Shown here: positions 44,029 through 53,814 of the stretch, in pieces | Layout: each line of letters starts with the position of its first letter | Numbering within the stretch: position 1 is the first letter of the stretch | DNA from: Paenarthrobacter nicotinovorans | GTDB lineage: Bacteria; Actinomycetota; Actinomycetes; Actinomycetales; Micrococcaceae | Length of the DNA stretch: 64,000 nt | Direction of reading: 5' to 3' | NCBI RefSeq assembly: GCF_021919345.1 | Contig: NZ_CP089293.1 | Location: 3,286,001 to 3,350,000, forward strand | Notes under the pieces: model-generated | Seen by the model: the letters and a program-made list of their open reading frames with translations, nothing else | What the model was told of the DNA's origin: nothing | The model's database searches: none | Made by a program: the position numbers and the translations under genes

Positions 44029-44625
44029 GTGCAATCGCCCCAGCCCTTCCGAATCCTCACCGTCTGCACCGGAAACATCTGCCGCTCCCCCGTGGCCGAG
44101 AGGTTGCTCCAGGCTGGGCTCAACCAGGTAAGTCCGGGATCATTCGAGGTCCGCAGCGCCGGCACGCGGGCCATGGTGGGCGAACCCATCCAGCCCCTTT
44201 CGGCACAGATCATCAGCACCTTCCGCGGAACTCCGGACGATTTTGCGGCCCGGCAGCTCACCCAGAAGATCCTCCGGGAAACGGATCTGGTGCTGGCCAT
44301 GACGTCCAAACACCGCGGCGAAGTACTCCAATTGGACGCATCGCTGCTGAAACGCACGTTTACGGTCCGCGAATTTGCGCGCATGTTGTCCGTCCTGGAG
44401 ACCCGCGACGGCGCTCCCGCCACCGGGAATATCGTGGACTTCTGGCGCGACCTCCCCGCCCGCGCAGCATCTGTCCGGCACCTCGCGCTCCCGTCCGATC
44501 CTGCCGACAACGACGTGGTAGACCCCTACCGACGAGCGGAAGAGGTCTACCACCAGATGGAGGATCAGTTGGCCCCGGCCATCCTGGGTATCCTCCGGTT
44601 CGCGCGCCTTACGGCGCCGGCCTAG
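44029..44625 (+). CDS. Low-molecular-weight protein-tyrosine phosphatase
   Basis: This is a 198-residue phosphatase. The P-loop [15 protein letters not shown] at residues 13-27 has Cys13 and Arg19 (C-x5-R), and the general acid is in [15 protein letters not shown]. It is some 40 residues longer than typical Wzb/PtpA, with extra sequence between P-loop and acid. GTG 44029 is taken as start since the frame upstream lacks a family match. Such enzymes often control exopolysaccharide tyrosine kinases; no kinase is adjacent. It converges with the LysM gene, 10 bases apart. Confidence 0.85.
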   Translation: MQSPQPFRILTVCTGNICRSPVAERLLQAGLNQVSPGSFEVRSAGTRAMVGEPIQPLSAQIISTFRGTPDDFAARQLTQKILRETDLVLAMTSKHRGEVLQLDASLLKRTFTVREFARMLSVLETRDGAPATGNIVDFWRDLPARAASVRHLALPSDPADNDVVDPYRRAEEVYHQMEDQLAPAILGILRFARLTAPA

Positions 44626-44635
44626 TTATCAGCTG

Positions 44636-45655
44636 CTAGTTGAGGGCGATCACCAGCATCTGGTTGGTTCCGGGGATGCAGGTCTGCAAGACCACCGCTG
44701 GGAATCCGCCGAACACTGCTGCCACATCATTGGTGGTGCCTGGGTTGGGCACTTGGCCCCTGCCCGTGGCCGTGAAGGTCCCGTACCCCGGAATGGAAAC
44801 CGTCTCACCAACACCGATCCCCGAGAACCGGGCCCATCCTCCGCAGAAGTCGTGCTCGGTGATGAACACGGCGTAGGCGTTGGTTGGCGTGTAGTTGATC
44901 GGGCCGATGCACGCATCCACCAGTGATTGTCCACCGGCACCGGCCACGTAGATGGTACGCACAGCAGGGGCAGGAGCAGGTGCCGGTGCCGGCGCTGCCA
45001 CGACGGCAGGGGCGGCTGCGGCCTGGGCCTGCGCAACCGGGGCCTGCGCAACCGGGGCCTGCACTGCCGCCGGCGGGGCGACGGGCGCAACAGGCGGTCC
45101 AGTGAGCTTCAGGACCTGGCCCGGCACGATTACCGAATAGGCACCCAGGCCGTTCGCAGCCAGCATGGCGTTGACGTCCACACCGAACCTTGCGGCAATG
45201 GAGCCCACCGTGTCACCGGATGCCACCGTGTAGAGGTTGGGGTCACCGGCCGGAGGGGCGGGTGCAGCTTCGGCGGCCGGCGCGGGCTCGGCAACAACCG
45301 CGGGGACGGCGGCCGGTGCGGCCTCTGCGGGAGGTGCCGCAGCCGGTACCTCTGCGGCCGGTGCCGCCGCTGCGGGAGCTGCCTGGGCGGCCGGTGCGGC
45401 GTCCGCGGATGGTGTCGAAGCTGCGTCGGACGACGGCGACGCCGCCGGCGCCGCCGCTTGTTCATTCGACACTGATTGTTCGACACTGGCCGGTTGCGTG
45501 GCCCAATTGACCACCCCGAAAAGCAGCGGGATCAATGCCAGTAATGCAAGAACGGCGCCGGCAATCATGAGCTTGGATTTACTGAACGGCGTATGCCGGA
45601 CAACGCCATTGTTCTTACTAAGGGAAGTTTGAAGATCTACATCATTCATGTTCAT
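44636..45655 (-). CDS. LysM-domain membrane-anchored cell-wall protein
   Basis: The 339-residue protein has a short cytoplasmic start, one membrane helix (LMIAGAVLALLALIPLLFG), a long Ala/Pro-rich linker (about 55-145), one LysM domain (YTVASGDTVGSIAARFGVDV, to VIVPGQVLKL), a second Ala/Pro linker and a C-terminal domain of about 105 residues with Cys residues (DACIGPINY, HDFCGGW, LQTCIPG). That domain resembles a small extracytoplasmic fold with disulfides; I do not know its function. LysM binds peptidoglycan. ATG with GGAG upstream. Confidence 0.82.
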   Translation of the reverse strand: MNMNDVDLQTSLSKNNGVVRHTPFSKSKLMIAGAVLALLALIPLLFGVVNWATQPASVEQSVSNEQAAAPAASPSSDAASTPSADAAPAAQAAPAAAAPAAEVPAAAPPAEAAPAAVPAVVAEPAPAAEAAPAPPAGDPNLYTVASGDTVGSIAARFGVDVNAMLAANGLGAYSVIVPGQVLKLTGPPVAPVAPPAAVQAPVAQAPVAQAQAAAAPAVVAAPAPAPAPAPAVRTIYVAGAGGQSLVDACIGPINYTPTNAYAVFITEHDFCGGWARFSGIGVGETVSIPGYGTFTATGRGQVPNPGTTNDVAAVFGGFPAVVLQTCIPGTNQMLVIALN

Positions 45656-46100
45656 GGGAACTCCGGGACTCCATGGCTTGGACCGCGCGTGGGAGCCGTT
45701 GTGGCCCAGGTGCAGAAAGCGCAGCTATGTATAGGGAGGAGCACCGCCGCACTACGGCGGGGTGCGGTCCACCGCTGAGCCGGAGGAACGGAATTGCAAT
45801 AAACCCCTGCGAATTCAAATATAGGAATTGGGCATTGCCGGCTGCACGAGTAGGAGATACTCGACTTTCCCTGCAAGGGAAGCGCGGCGCTGTCAGGTAT
45901 TACGCAGTTTCCGGGAACGGACTACTTGGCAGTACTCAGGTCCCGGTTGATGGGACGTTGGCGGGGAGAGCTGCAGCCTTGCGCGCTTCACAGGACATTT
46001 ATTGTGCCCTGAACGGGTGTTTTCAGCGTATGCTCTCCTCAGCGCAGCTAAGACGGCGTCGTTCGCTTTTGGTGGGGCCACTTTTGAAGGCAGGGGTTCA
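45656..46100. other. Divergent intergenic region with hairpins
   Basis: About 445 bases lie between the LysM gene and the hybrid kinase. Two inverted repeats stand out: GCACCGCCGC-ACTA-CGGCGGGGTGC (45750-45775 area) and CGAGTA/TACTCG (about 45849-45865). The promoters of both genes must be here; I could not fix their -10 boxes. Confidence 0.45.
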
Positions 46101-49100
46101 GTGGCGGGAGTGAAGCACGAGGTTCTTTCGAAGCGCTCGTGGTCGGGACGCGGAATGCCGTTCTTCCTGATTGCGGTTGCCTTCTGCGCAGTACTGCTGG
46201 CCGTTGGCCTGGCAAGCGGAACCGGCACCAATACAGCCCAGCTCGCAGGTGACCTGGCGATCCTCACAGCCGTCCTGACGGCACTGACGACCCATACACG
46301 CGCAGCCCTCAAACAGCCGGTCAACGCTACGGGCCGCTGGTTCGTTGTGGCGGGACTGGCGCTCTGGTCTGTCGGCCAAGGCATCTGGACTTTCAACGGC
46401 ATCACCCTCGACCACGACTACCCTTTTCCGTCGTTCGCCGACTTCGGTTTTGTTTGGTACGCGGTACCGGCCTCCATTGGCTTGGTCCTGCTTTTGCGCG
46501 GACAGGGTTTGCGGCTGCCTTTGCGCCGGGCCATCCTCGACACGGGGGTAGTGGCAAGCTCCACGTTCTTCATCGCATGGAGTTCTGTCCTGGGTCCGCT
46601 GGCCGGTGCCAAGGACAGTGACGCCTTTGCCCGGATAACACAGATGGCCTACCCCATCGCAGACGTCCTTATGGTCTCCGTGGTCATCGTCCTCACCATG
46701 CGTGCGGCCCGGGGGCGCAGACTGCCGTGGCTAAGCCTTGGCATCGGTTTCTGGATCCTTGCCCTAACGGACCTCGCCTACATGCGGCTCACCCTGGAAG
46801 GCATTTCAGGTGTCACAGGATCGCCCTTGGCGCTGGGGTGGGTAGTAGCCTTCCTGCTGGTGGGCATAAGCCCGCTGGTGCCGGAAACCGGCAGCAATCG
46901 CAAGGACGGCCGCGGTTATGCCGCCGCCCTTGAGCTGCTCCCCTACCTCCCCGTTTTCAGTGCCGTGTTCTTCTCCCGGACCGGCCCCATCGGCGCCGAC
47001 CCCGTCCTGCTAGTCACCGGCCTGGTGGTCCTGGGGTTCGTCATCGTGCGCCAGGTGCTGATCGTCGTCGAAAATGTGACGCTCACACGCGACCTCGAGT
47101 CGAAAGTGGCCGAACGCACGGCCGAACTTGAGGGGCTGGGGGCGATCGTCAATTCCTCCGGCGACGCCATCGTCGGCGAAAGCCTGGACGGTGTCATCAC
47201 CAGTTGGAACCCCGGGGCCGAAAAAATCTTCGGGTATCCGGCCTCGGAGGTGATCGGCAGGAAGGGCGACTTCTTCATTCCGGCAGCTGCGCAGGAGGAA
47301 GAACGCCGGGCAATGGACGTCACAGCCCGGACCGGGGACGTGCAGAACTACGAAACGCAACGCCTTCGCGGTGATGGAACCACCATCCCTGTTTCCGTCA
47401 CTCTCTCCCCTGTACGGAACGCGTCCGGGATACGCGGAGTGGCCTTCATTTCGCGTGATATCACTGAACGCAAAGCCGCCGAATCCGAACTTATGGCCGC
47501 GCGGGAAGCCGCGTTGGAAGCAAGCAGACTCAAATCCGAATTCCTGGCCACCATGAGCCACGAGATCCGGACACCACTGAACGCCGTGATCGGGCTGACC
47601 TCATTGATGATGGACACGCCGCTCAGCGAAGGCCAACGGCAGTACGCCCAAGGTGTGAAGGGAGCCGGCGAAGTCCTCCTCACGCTGATCAACGACATCC
47701 TGGATTTCTCCAAACTCGAAGCCGGGAAAGTGGATCTGGAAGTCACCGCCTTCGACCCCCGGGCACTCGTGGAAGAAGTCGCCGGACTCGTGGCCGAGGC
47801 CGCACAAGGCAAAAATCTGGAACTCATCTCCTACTGCCATCCCGATGTTCCGGGACGGCTCATGGGCGACTCCGGCCGCATCAGGCAGATCCTGGTGAAC
47901 CTCTCCTCCAACGCCGTGAAATTCACCCCGTCCGGAGAAGTCGAAATCAAAGTCTCCGTGCTGGGGACAGATGCCGGTAACGCCTCGCTGCGCTTTGAAG
48001 TCCGTGACACGGGAATCGGCATCAGTGCCACCGACCACCACCGCCTGTTCGATTCCTTCGCCCAGGCAGATGCTTCAACTACGCGCCGCTACGGTGGAAC
48101 CGGGTTGGGGCTGGCCATATCCCGGCGGCTCACGGAAGCCATGGGCGGCCGCATCGGTGTGGACAGTGAGCTGGGCAACGGCAGCAAATTCTGGTTCGAA
48201 CTGGAACTGCCCATCGGACCGCCGGCCTCGGAAACTCTCACCCTGCCTGCTTCCCTGGCGGGCAAGAGGGTGCTGGTGGTGGACGACAACGCCACCAACC
48301 GCCTCGTGCTGGAGACCCAGCTGGACAGCTGGGGTATGACGCCGGTGGCTGTGGCCGATGCGTCCTCCGCGATGACCGAATACCGCAACGCCGTCCTGGA
48401 AGGCCACCCCTACGACATCGCCGTGGTGGACATGTGCATGCCGGACACCGACGGTCTGGAGCTGGCACGCCTCATCAACCATGAAAGCACCAACCCCGGA
48501 ACACCCGGGATCATCCTGCTGACCTCCACCATGTTGGTGGACAAAGTCGATCTGGCAGCAGCCGGGATCCGCGAGTACCTCACCAAACCCGTCCGCAGTT
48601 CCGAGTTCTACAACCGGCTCCTTCGCCTCATGGCCACCAGAACCATGCGTGCCCCCGCAGCACCGGCACCCTCAGCGGCCGCTCCGTCCGCCGAGCCGGT
48701 AGCACGGCTGGGAAAACTGCTCGTGGCAGAGGACAACGAGGTCAACCAGCTGGTGGCACGCGGCATGGCGAACCGCCTCGGTTACGGCGTGGACATCGTC
48801 GAAGACGGCGCACAAGCCGTGACGGCGGCCCTCACCGGGAACTACGCGGCGGTACTCATGGACTGCCACATGCCGGTCATGGACGGCTTCGACGCCACCC
48901 GCGCCATACGCGCCCGCAACGGGCATTCGGCCCGGATCCCCATCATCGCCATGACGGCCGGAGCCCTCAACGAGGACCGCGAGCGCTGCTTCGCTGCCGG
49001 CATGGACGACTACATCAGCAAACCCGTCGACCTCACTACTCTGGGAACCGTACTGGCGCGTTGGGTGCCGCAGTTGGAAGAACCGACGACGGCGGAAGCC

Positions 49101-49529
49101 GCCGCTGCTCCCACACCGCCCGCCGCCGGGGTGCCGCAGCCGGCGGAAGCACCGCCGTCGGACGCGGTTGTTCTCGACACCGGGAGGCTCCAGATCCTCC
49201 GCGAACTAGGACCCGACGACGGCGTGGGCCTGCTCCCGGCGGCCATCGAGGCCTTCCGGCAAGATGCCGGCGGCACGGTGGAGACACTGCGGTCAGCCAT
49301 CGACGCCGGGCAACCATCCGCCGTCGAAGCGGCCGCACACAAACTTGCAGGCGCAGCAGCCAACATCGGAGCCGTGGGCGCCGCAGCCTTGTGCCGGGAA
49401 CTGGAAACCCTTGGCCGGGAGAGCAGACCGGAGCTGGTCGCTGATGGAACGCGGCTGCTGGAGCGGCTGACCGCAGAACTGGCAAGGGTTGACCATGCCC
49501 TTGAGCGCATCTTATTGGGAGCCCTATGA
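46101..49529 (+). CDS. Hybrid sensor histidine kinase with two receivers and HPt
   Basis: The 1142-residue kinase starts at GTG 46101 after GAAGGCAGGGG. About 300 N-terminal residues form eight to nine membrane spans (an integral sensory domain). Then come a PAS domain (GAIVNSSGDAIVGESLDGVI), the dimerisation domain with His487 (ATMSHEIRTPLNAVIG), ATPase (SSNAVKF, GTGLGLAISRRL), receiver 1 with Asp777 (VVDMCMPDTDG), receiver 2 with Asp921 (LMDCHMPVMDG) and an HPt domain with His1080 (AAAHKLAGAAANIGA). It is a complete phosphorelay in one chain, whose final acceptor should be the GGDEF response regulator overlapping its stop by four bases. Confidence 0.9.
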   Translation: MAGVKHEVLSKRSWSGRGMPFFLIAVAFCAVLLAVGLASGTGTNTAQLAGDLAILTAVLTALTTHTRAALKQPVNATGRWFVVAGLALWSVGQGIWTFNGITLDHDYPFPSFADFGFVWYAVPASIGLVLLLRGQGLRLPLRRAILDTGVVASSTFFIAWSSVLGPLAGAKDSDAFARITQMAYPIADVLMVSVVIVLTMRAARGRRLPWLSLGIGFWILALTDLAYMRLTLEGISGVTGSPLALGWVVAFLLVGISPLVPETGSNRKDGRGYAAALELLPYLPVFSAVFFSRTGPIGADPVLLVTGLVVLGFVIVRQVLIVVENVTLTRDLESKVAERTAELEGLGAIVNSSGDAIVGESLDGVITSWNPGAEKIFGYPASEVIGRKGDFFIPAAAQEEERRAMDVTARTGDVQNYETQRLRGDGTTIPVSVTLSPVRNASGIRGVAFISRDITERKAAESELMAAREAALEASRLKSEFLATMSHEIRTPLNAVIGLTSLMMDTPLSEGQRQYAQGVKGAGEVLLTLINDILDFSKLEAGKVDLEVTAFDPRALVEEVAGLVAEAAQGKNLELISYCHPDVPGRLMGDSGRIRQILVNLSSNAVKFTPSGEVEIKVSVLGTDAGNASLRFEVRDTGIGISATDHHRLFDSFAQADASTTRRYGGTGLGLAISRRLTEAMGGRIGVDSELGNGSKFWFELELPIGPPASETLTLPASLAGKRVLVVDDNATNRLVLETQLDSWGMTPVAVADASSAMTEYRNAVLEGHPYDIAVVDMCMPDTDGLELARLINHESTNPGTPGIILLTSTMLVDKVDLAAAGIREYLTKPVRSSEFYNRLLRLMATRTMRAPAAPAPSAAAPSAEPVARLGKLLVAEDNEVNQLVARGMANRLGYGVDIVEDGAQAVTAALTGNYAAVLMDCHMPVMDGFDATRAIRARNGHSARIPIIAMTAGALNEDRERCFAAGMDDYISKPVDLTTLGTVLARWVPQLEEPTTAEAAAAPTPPAAGVPQPAEAPPSDAVVLDTGRLQILRELGPDDGVGLLPAAIEAFRQDAGGTVETLRSAIDAGQPSAVEAAAHKLAGAAANIGAVGAAALCRELETLGRESRPELVADGTRLLERLTAELARVDHALERILLGAL

Positions 49530-50437
49530 AGATCCTTATAGCGGACGACGACCAGATCTCCCGCATGATCACCAAAGCGGCCGTGGAACAATCCGGGCAT
49601 GACTGCATCGTGGCCGTGGACGGCGACTCGGCCTGGCAACTCTTCCAGGAGCACAGACCGGAAGCCGTGGTGACGGACCTGATCATGCCCGGGCTCAACG
49701 GGCTGGACCTCTGCCGTGCCATCCGGGCAGCGGAGAAGGACAGGTACACCTACGTCATCCTGGTGACCTCCCATGGCTCGCGGAAGGACGTCCTTGCGGG
49801 AATGGAAGCAGGAGCCGACGACTACGTCACCAAACCCCTGGACCCGTTCAGCCTGCACATCCGGCTCCTGGCCGCCCAGCGCATCACCTCGTTGCATGCG
49901 GACCTGGCCCGTTACCGTTCGGCCCTGACCGAGCAGGCACGCACGGACCCCCTCACCAAGGTGCACAACCGGCTGAAACTCTCCGAGGATCTGGGTGAGC
50001 TGCACGACGGGAGCCACGGCTACTGCCTGGCCATGGTGGATGTTGACAACTTCAAAAGCTACAACGACATCTATGGCCACCAAGCCGGGGATGCCGCGCT
50101 GGTGGCCATCGCCGCCACCCTTTCCGGCGAAATCCGGGCCACGGACGCCGTGTATCGGTTCGGTGGGGAAGAGTTCCTGTTGCTGCTCCGGGAACAGACG
50201 GCCACTACCGCGGAAACGGTCATGGAACGCGTGCGCTCAGCCGTGCACGATCTGCGGATCGAACACTCCGGCGACCCCGACGGCGTACTGACCATCAGCG
50301 CGGGAATCGCCGCTTCCTCGGGGGGCCACCCCGCCGGAACCGAACAGCTCCTGCGGGAGGCCGACCTCGCCTTGTACGCAGCCAAAGCTGCAGGCAGGAA
50401 CAGGGTGGCCCTTGCCCATAACTTCTATGCGGAATGA
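49526..50437 (+). CDS. Response regulator with GGDEF domain (diguanylate cyclase)
   Basis: A 303-residue protein: receiver at 1-120 (IADDDQIS, VVTDLIMPGLNGLDLC, YVTKPLDP) and GGDEF domain at about 140-300. The active site is GGEEF (213-217), a functional variant, and RATD ends five residues before it, the classic inhibitory site for product feedback. It makes c-di-GMP from GTP when phosphorylated, most likely by the hybrid kinase whose stop overlaps its ATG. It converges on the beta-helix gene at the end of the glycan locus. Confidence 0.92.
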   Translation: MKILIADDDQISRMITKAAVEQSGHDCIVAVDGDSAWQLFQEHRPEAVVTDLIMPGLNGLDLCRAIRAAEKDRYTYVILVTSHGSRKDVLAGMEAGADDYVTKPLDPFSLHIRLLAAQRITSLHADLARYRSALTEQARTDPLTKVHNRLKLSEDLGELHDGSHGYCLAMVDVDNFKSYNDIYGHQAGDAALVAIAATLSGEIRATDAVYRFGGEEFLLLLREQTATTAETVMERVRSAVHDLRIEHSGDPDGVLTISAGIAASSGGHPAGTEQLLREADLALYAAKAAGRNRVALAHNFYAE

Positions 50438-50498
50438 TCTGTGCGTGGCTGTAGCTGCCGGCTAAATCCGCCGGCCAGGATCCGGTCCTGGCGCAGGG

Positions 50499-51767
50499 TC
50501 AGCATGTTCCTGTTTGTATGGTGTTGTTTCGTTTGATGTTGCTGGTGCCGGGTGCCAAGTGGATATCCCCTGCTGCACACGCCCTGTTGTCGGTGGCGAC
50601 CACGTTGGTGATCGGGCCTTGAGCGCCGAAGTCGCCTATGTGGATGGCGTCGTAGCTGCCTTCGGGGAGCACGTGACCGAATTCCAAATCGTGGATGTAG
50701 TTGCCGCTCAGGATCACCCCAGTGACTGCCCCGGTGCGGTTGTCATAATAGCCGGTACGGATACCGTACGGCGCCCCATAGAACTCGTTATCGGCGACTT
50801 TCAGGTTATAGATCGAGTGGTTGCCGACCGCTAGTTGCATGCTGCTGCCCCGGTGTCCGCCCCGGACCGTGTTCCCGATGTAGTTGATGTCGTGAGTGGT
50901 TCCATCGATGGTGTGGGCTACAAGGCCGTCGTCACCGTCGGTTCCAACGCGCTGGTCGATGGCATTGCTGATGACATCGCCGAAGGATGAGTCCAGGACG
51001 TGAATGCCGTCAAGCTGGTCATATTTGCCGCTCGTGACCACAACGGTGCTGCTGTTCGTAACACAGAACTTCGTGGTCCCGGCGGCGGCGATGGAGTATG
51101 TGAACGGGTTCTTTACATGCACCCCATCCACGAGGTTGTTGGAGCCGCCCCGGATGTCCACGACGTACTCGCTCAAGCGCCCGTCCAAACTGTTACTGGC
51201 TGGGAGGGTGTTGCCTGAATGGTCCGCCGTGAGGTTCGTGATCGTGGTATTCGTGGCGTAGTTGGTGGTGACAATGGGGTAACCACCGTACGGTCCTTTT
51301 GTCGACAGGAAATCCGGGCCTGCTTTGAGGATCGTGGCCGGGCCTGCGCCCTCCAGTTTCACATTGTTCGCCATTCTGAGCTTGCCGTTGATGATGTAGG
51401 TGCCTGCTACAAGTTTGACGACGCCGCCCCCGGCTGCTCCTGCGGCGTTGATGCGGTTTTGGATGGCGCTTGTGTCGTCCCCGGCATCGTTGACGGTAGT
51501 AGTGACTGTGTAGGCTCTGGTGGCGGTGCTGCCTGTCGCACCGCTCTTGGTGCATGCCGCATCCGCAGTTGTGGCCGTGGGAGCTGCTGACAGCGAAAAT
51601 GCCCGACCGGCTGTTGCTGTCGCCGTCGCCGTCGCCGTAGCAACAGGCGCCCCGGCCATGGCGAGTGAGGCAACTGTGGCCGCTACCGCCAAAGCGGTCC
51701 ACCGCCGTCGTGGTTGCGCCCCGGTACGGCGCATCGGCAGTCCCAATTCAATGTCAGCAGTTCCCAC
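50499..51767 (-). CDS. Secreted right-handed beta-helix protein (pectate-lyase-like)
   Basis: The 422-residue protein is taken from GTG 51767, which has GGGGGA five bases upstream; ATG 51734 is the other option. The signal peptide is ALAVAATVASLAMAGAPVA, followed by an Ala-Thr repeat. The mature part starts with TVNDAGDDTSAIQNRINAAG, a pectate-lyase-superfamily entry motif, then coils such as ILSGNYIHDLEFGH and NSLDGRLSEYVVDIRGGSNN. It could be a polysaccharide lyase, hydrolase or epimerase acting on the polymer made by the upstream glycosyltransferases. It lies 114 bases downstream of the PIG-L gene. Confidence 0.78.
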   Translation of the reverse strand: MGTADIELGLPMRRTGAQPRRRWTALAVAATVASLAMAGAPVATATATATATAGRAFSLSAAPTATTADAACTKSGATGSTATRAYTVTTTVNDAGDDTSAIQNRINAAGAAGGGVVKLVAGTYIINGKLRMANNVKLEGAGPATILKAGPDFLSTKGPYGGYPIVTTNYATNTTITNLTADHSGNTLPASNSLDGRLSEYVVDIRGGSNNLVDGVHVKNPFTYSIAAAGTTKFCVTNSSTVVVTSGKYDQLDGIHVLDSSFGDVISNAIDQRVGTDGDDGLVAHTIDGTTHDINYIGNTVRGGHRGSSMQLAVGNHSIYNLKVADNEFYGAPYGIRTGYYDNRTGAVTGVILSGNYIHDLEFGHVLPEGSYDAIHIGDFGAQGPITNVVATDNRACAAGDIHLAPGTSNIKRNNTIQTGTC

Positions 51768-51881
51768 TGCGATCCCCCAAAGTGTCAAGACGCTCCGTCG
51801 GCGCCGTTCGCCGGACTCTGCGTATGGACACACTCGCCGGGCAAAACGATGAACCTCGTCCCGTGGATAACGTCAGTGAAG

Positions 51882-52688
51882 TCACCATCCGGCATCGGCC
51901 CCGGGAACAAAGTAGCTTTCCGGTTTCCGTGGAATCCCGCCGTCGGGAAAGAGCGCCTCTACCTGGGAGGCGTACTGCCTGATCCGACGCTGTTTCCCGG
52001 CAAGCCCGTCGTCCCAGGACCAGGGCTCGTATCCCAGCTGGTTCATGAACCGTGAATCGTGTCCGGCCTGGAGGTCGTAGGGGAAATCCGAGTACATCAC
52101 CAGCCTGTCCCGATGGTCCGTCCCCAGTTGGCGGGTAATCAGATGGTCCACGTGTTTCCCCACGCCAGCCGGGCAGAAGAGCAGCTCCGCCTGAGTCTCC
52201 GCCAGCAGCGTGGCGACGGTGGCTCCGAGCGAGCGGATGAGCCCCTTGTCCCCACGCGAAACCCTGCCCTGGGCGATGTCGAAGCGGTAGGTGGGGTAAC
52301 GGTGGGTGAACTCCGGAAGGAGCCGGTCCCATGCGCTGCTCCCCCACCGCGCCGGCCGCCGTCGACGCCGGAAGAGGGCATCCACGGCCCCGAGGTGAAG
52401 GGACTGAACGCCCATGTCCGTCAGGACCTCCCGGTCCTCACTTTGCCGGGCCCTGTAAAGGCCACCGGCGTCCCCCACCACGCATTGGCGCAGGAACGAC
52501 CCCGCAGCCCTGGTGTGCGGGCCGGGATCTGCGTCGGAGAACAGCGTGGCCACCACTATTTGGCGGCCACGGGCCTGGGCTTCCATCAGCGCTCCGCAGG
52601 ACAACACGGCATCGTCGAGGTGAGGGGAAAGGACCAGCCAGGGCGCATCCCCGGCCATGGACCGTTCGATCCTGTTAAGGAGTTGCAC
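51882..52688 (-). CDS. PIG-L family deacetylase
   Basis: The 268-residue zinc-dependent N-deacetylase fold has SPHLDDAVLSCG with the zinc-binding H-x-D-D and a late HVDHLI giving the third ligand His. Family members remove acetyl from N-acetylglucosamine lipids or thiol precursors; in a glycosyltransferase operon it is best seen as a glycan or lipid-sugar deacetylase. GTG 52688 has GGAAGGGG upstream and begins one base after the stop of the preceding GT4. Confidence 0.85.
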   Translation of the reverse strand: MQLLNRIERSMAGDAPWLVLSPHLDDAVLSCGALMEAQARGRQIVVATLFSDADPGPHTRAAGSFLRQCVVGDAGGLYRARQSEDREVLTDMGVQSLHLGAVDALFRRRRRPARWGSSAWDRLLPEFTHRYPTYRFDIAQGRVSRGDKGLIRSLGATVATLLAETQAELLFCPAGVGKHVDHLITRQLGTDHRDRLVMYSDFPYDLQAGHDSRFMNQLGYEPWSWDDGLAGKQRRIRQYASQVEALFPDGGIPRKPESYFVPGADAGW

Positions 52689-52689
52689 G

Positions 52690-53814
52690 TCAAGCCCCTT
52701 CCCCGGATGCGGTCGGTTTCAGGGTTGCCACCGCGTCCTTGTACGCTGCAGCCTGGCGCTCGGCCAACACGTCCCAGTCATACGCAGCGGCGAACCGGCG
52801 TCCCTCTGCTGCCACCCCGTCAAGCGCCGGCTCCGTGTATCGGAGGGCGATCTCATCAGCCAGCTTGGCGACGTTCAGCGCTTCGACCAGCCAGCCGACA
52901 CCCGTCGGGACGATCTCACGGAGGCAGGGGATGTCGAAGGCAATCACGGGGGTCCCCACCGCCAAGGCGTCGATGGCAACCAATCCGAAGGTTTCGTGCC
53001 GGGACGGCACCACCACGAGCCGCGCATCGCTCAGCGCCTGGAACTTTTCGTCACCTGACAACCATCCGAGCATCCGCACGCGTCCACACAGTCCCGTCTC
53101 CCGGATGCCTTCGCGGAACCTGGCTTCATCCGGACCCGTGCCGGCCACCAGCAGGTCGCCATCCACCCGGTCACAGCATTGCGCCCAGGCTTCCAGGAGG
53201 AGGTCCAGGCCTTTGTGGCCGTACTCCAGGCGGCCAATGAACATGACGTCCTTCCCCCGATGTGGAATGGGTTTCCACGCGGCCGGGTCCACGCCATTTC
53301 CGATCACGTCCACGTGGAGGCGCGGATTCAGCTGCGTCAACCGCTCCGCGATTCCCTGCGAAACAGAGATGAGCCTCCGGTGCGAGCGCACCCCCAGCCG
53401 CTCGAGCCAGTGCAAGGGGAGTTTGTACTGCCGCGCCTTCTCCCTGGCATGGAGCCACTGGACAACCCCGATGGTGGGGCGCCGGGTCCAGAGCGGTGCG
53501 GCCATCGTTGAGAAGGGGGCAAAAAAGTCCTCCACCACCAGGTCTGTCTTCCCGTGCCTCCTGAGGGTTTCAAACGGCAAACACAGAACATACGCCAGGA
53601 GCCTGGACAGCCGGTTGCGGCCTTCCCCGAGGCCAATGGGGACGTAGTGGACCCCGTCCTGGACACGCTCTTCCCATCCTGGATACCGGGTGGTGAGGAC
53701 CGTTACGTCGAAACCCCTCGCCGCCAGCCGTTGGTTTATCTCGTGGGTCCTCACGGATCCTCCGCCGGCTCCTGGCATGCGTGGATCTTCGAAGCCCAGA
53801 TGCAGTACTCTCAT
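52690..53814 (-). CDS. Glycosyltransferase family 4
   Basis: This 374-residue GT-B enzyme has an N-terminal acceptor domain that opens with a Gly-rich loop (FEDPRMPGAGGGSVRTHEIN). The C-terminal donor domain shows MFIGRLEYGHKGLDLLLEAW, VAGTGPDEARFREGI and the E-x7-E region VPSRHETFGLVAIDALAVGT. It adds a sugar from a nucleotide donor on the cytoplasmic face. Its ATG directly abuts the stop of the flippase fusion (TAGATG), so translation is probably coupled. Confidence 0.9.
   Translation of the reverse strand: MRVLHLGFEDPRMPGAGGGSVRTHEINQRLAARGFDVTVLTTRYPGWEERVQDGVHYVPIGLGEGRNRLSRLLAYVLCLPFETLRRHGKTDLVVEDFFAPFSTMAAPLWTRRPTIGVVQWLHAREKARQYKLPLHWLERLGVRSHRRLISVSQGIAERLTQLNPRLHVDVIGNGVDPAAWKPIPHRGKDVMFIGRLEYGHKGLDLLLEAWAQCCDRVDGDLLVAGTGPDEARFREGIRETGLCGRVRMLGWLSGDEKFQALSDARLVVVPSRHETFGLVAIDALAVGTPVIAFDIPCLREIVPTGVGWLVEALNVAKLADEIALRYTEPALDGVAAEGRRFAAAYDWDVLAERQAAAYKDAVATLKPTASGEGA

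Noticed and set aside
44927..45632. Plus-strand Gly/Arg/Ala-rich frames opposite the LysM gene
   Set aside because: They mirror the Ala/Pro-rich linkers of the real gene and lack starts or families.
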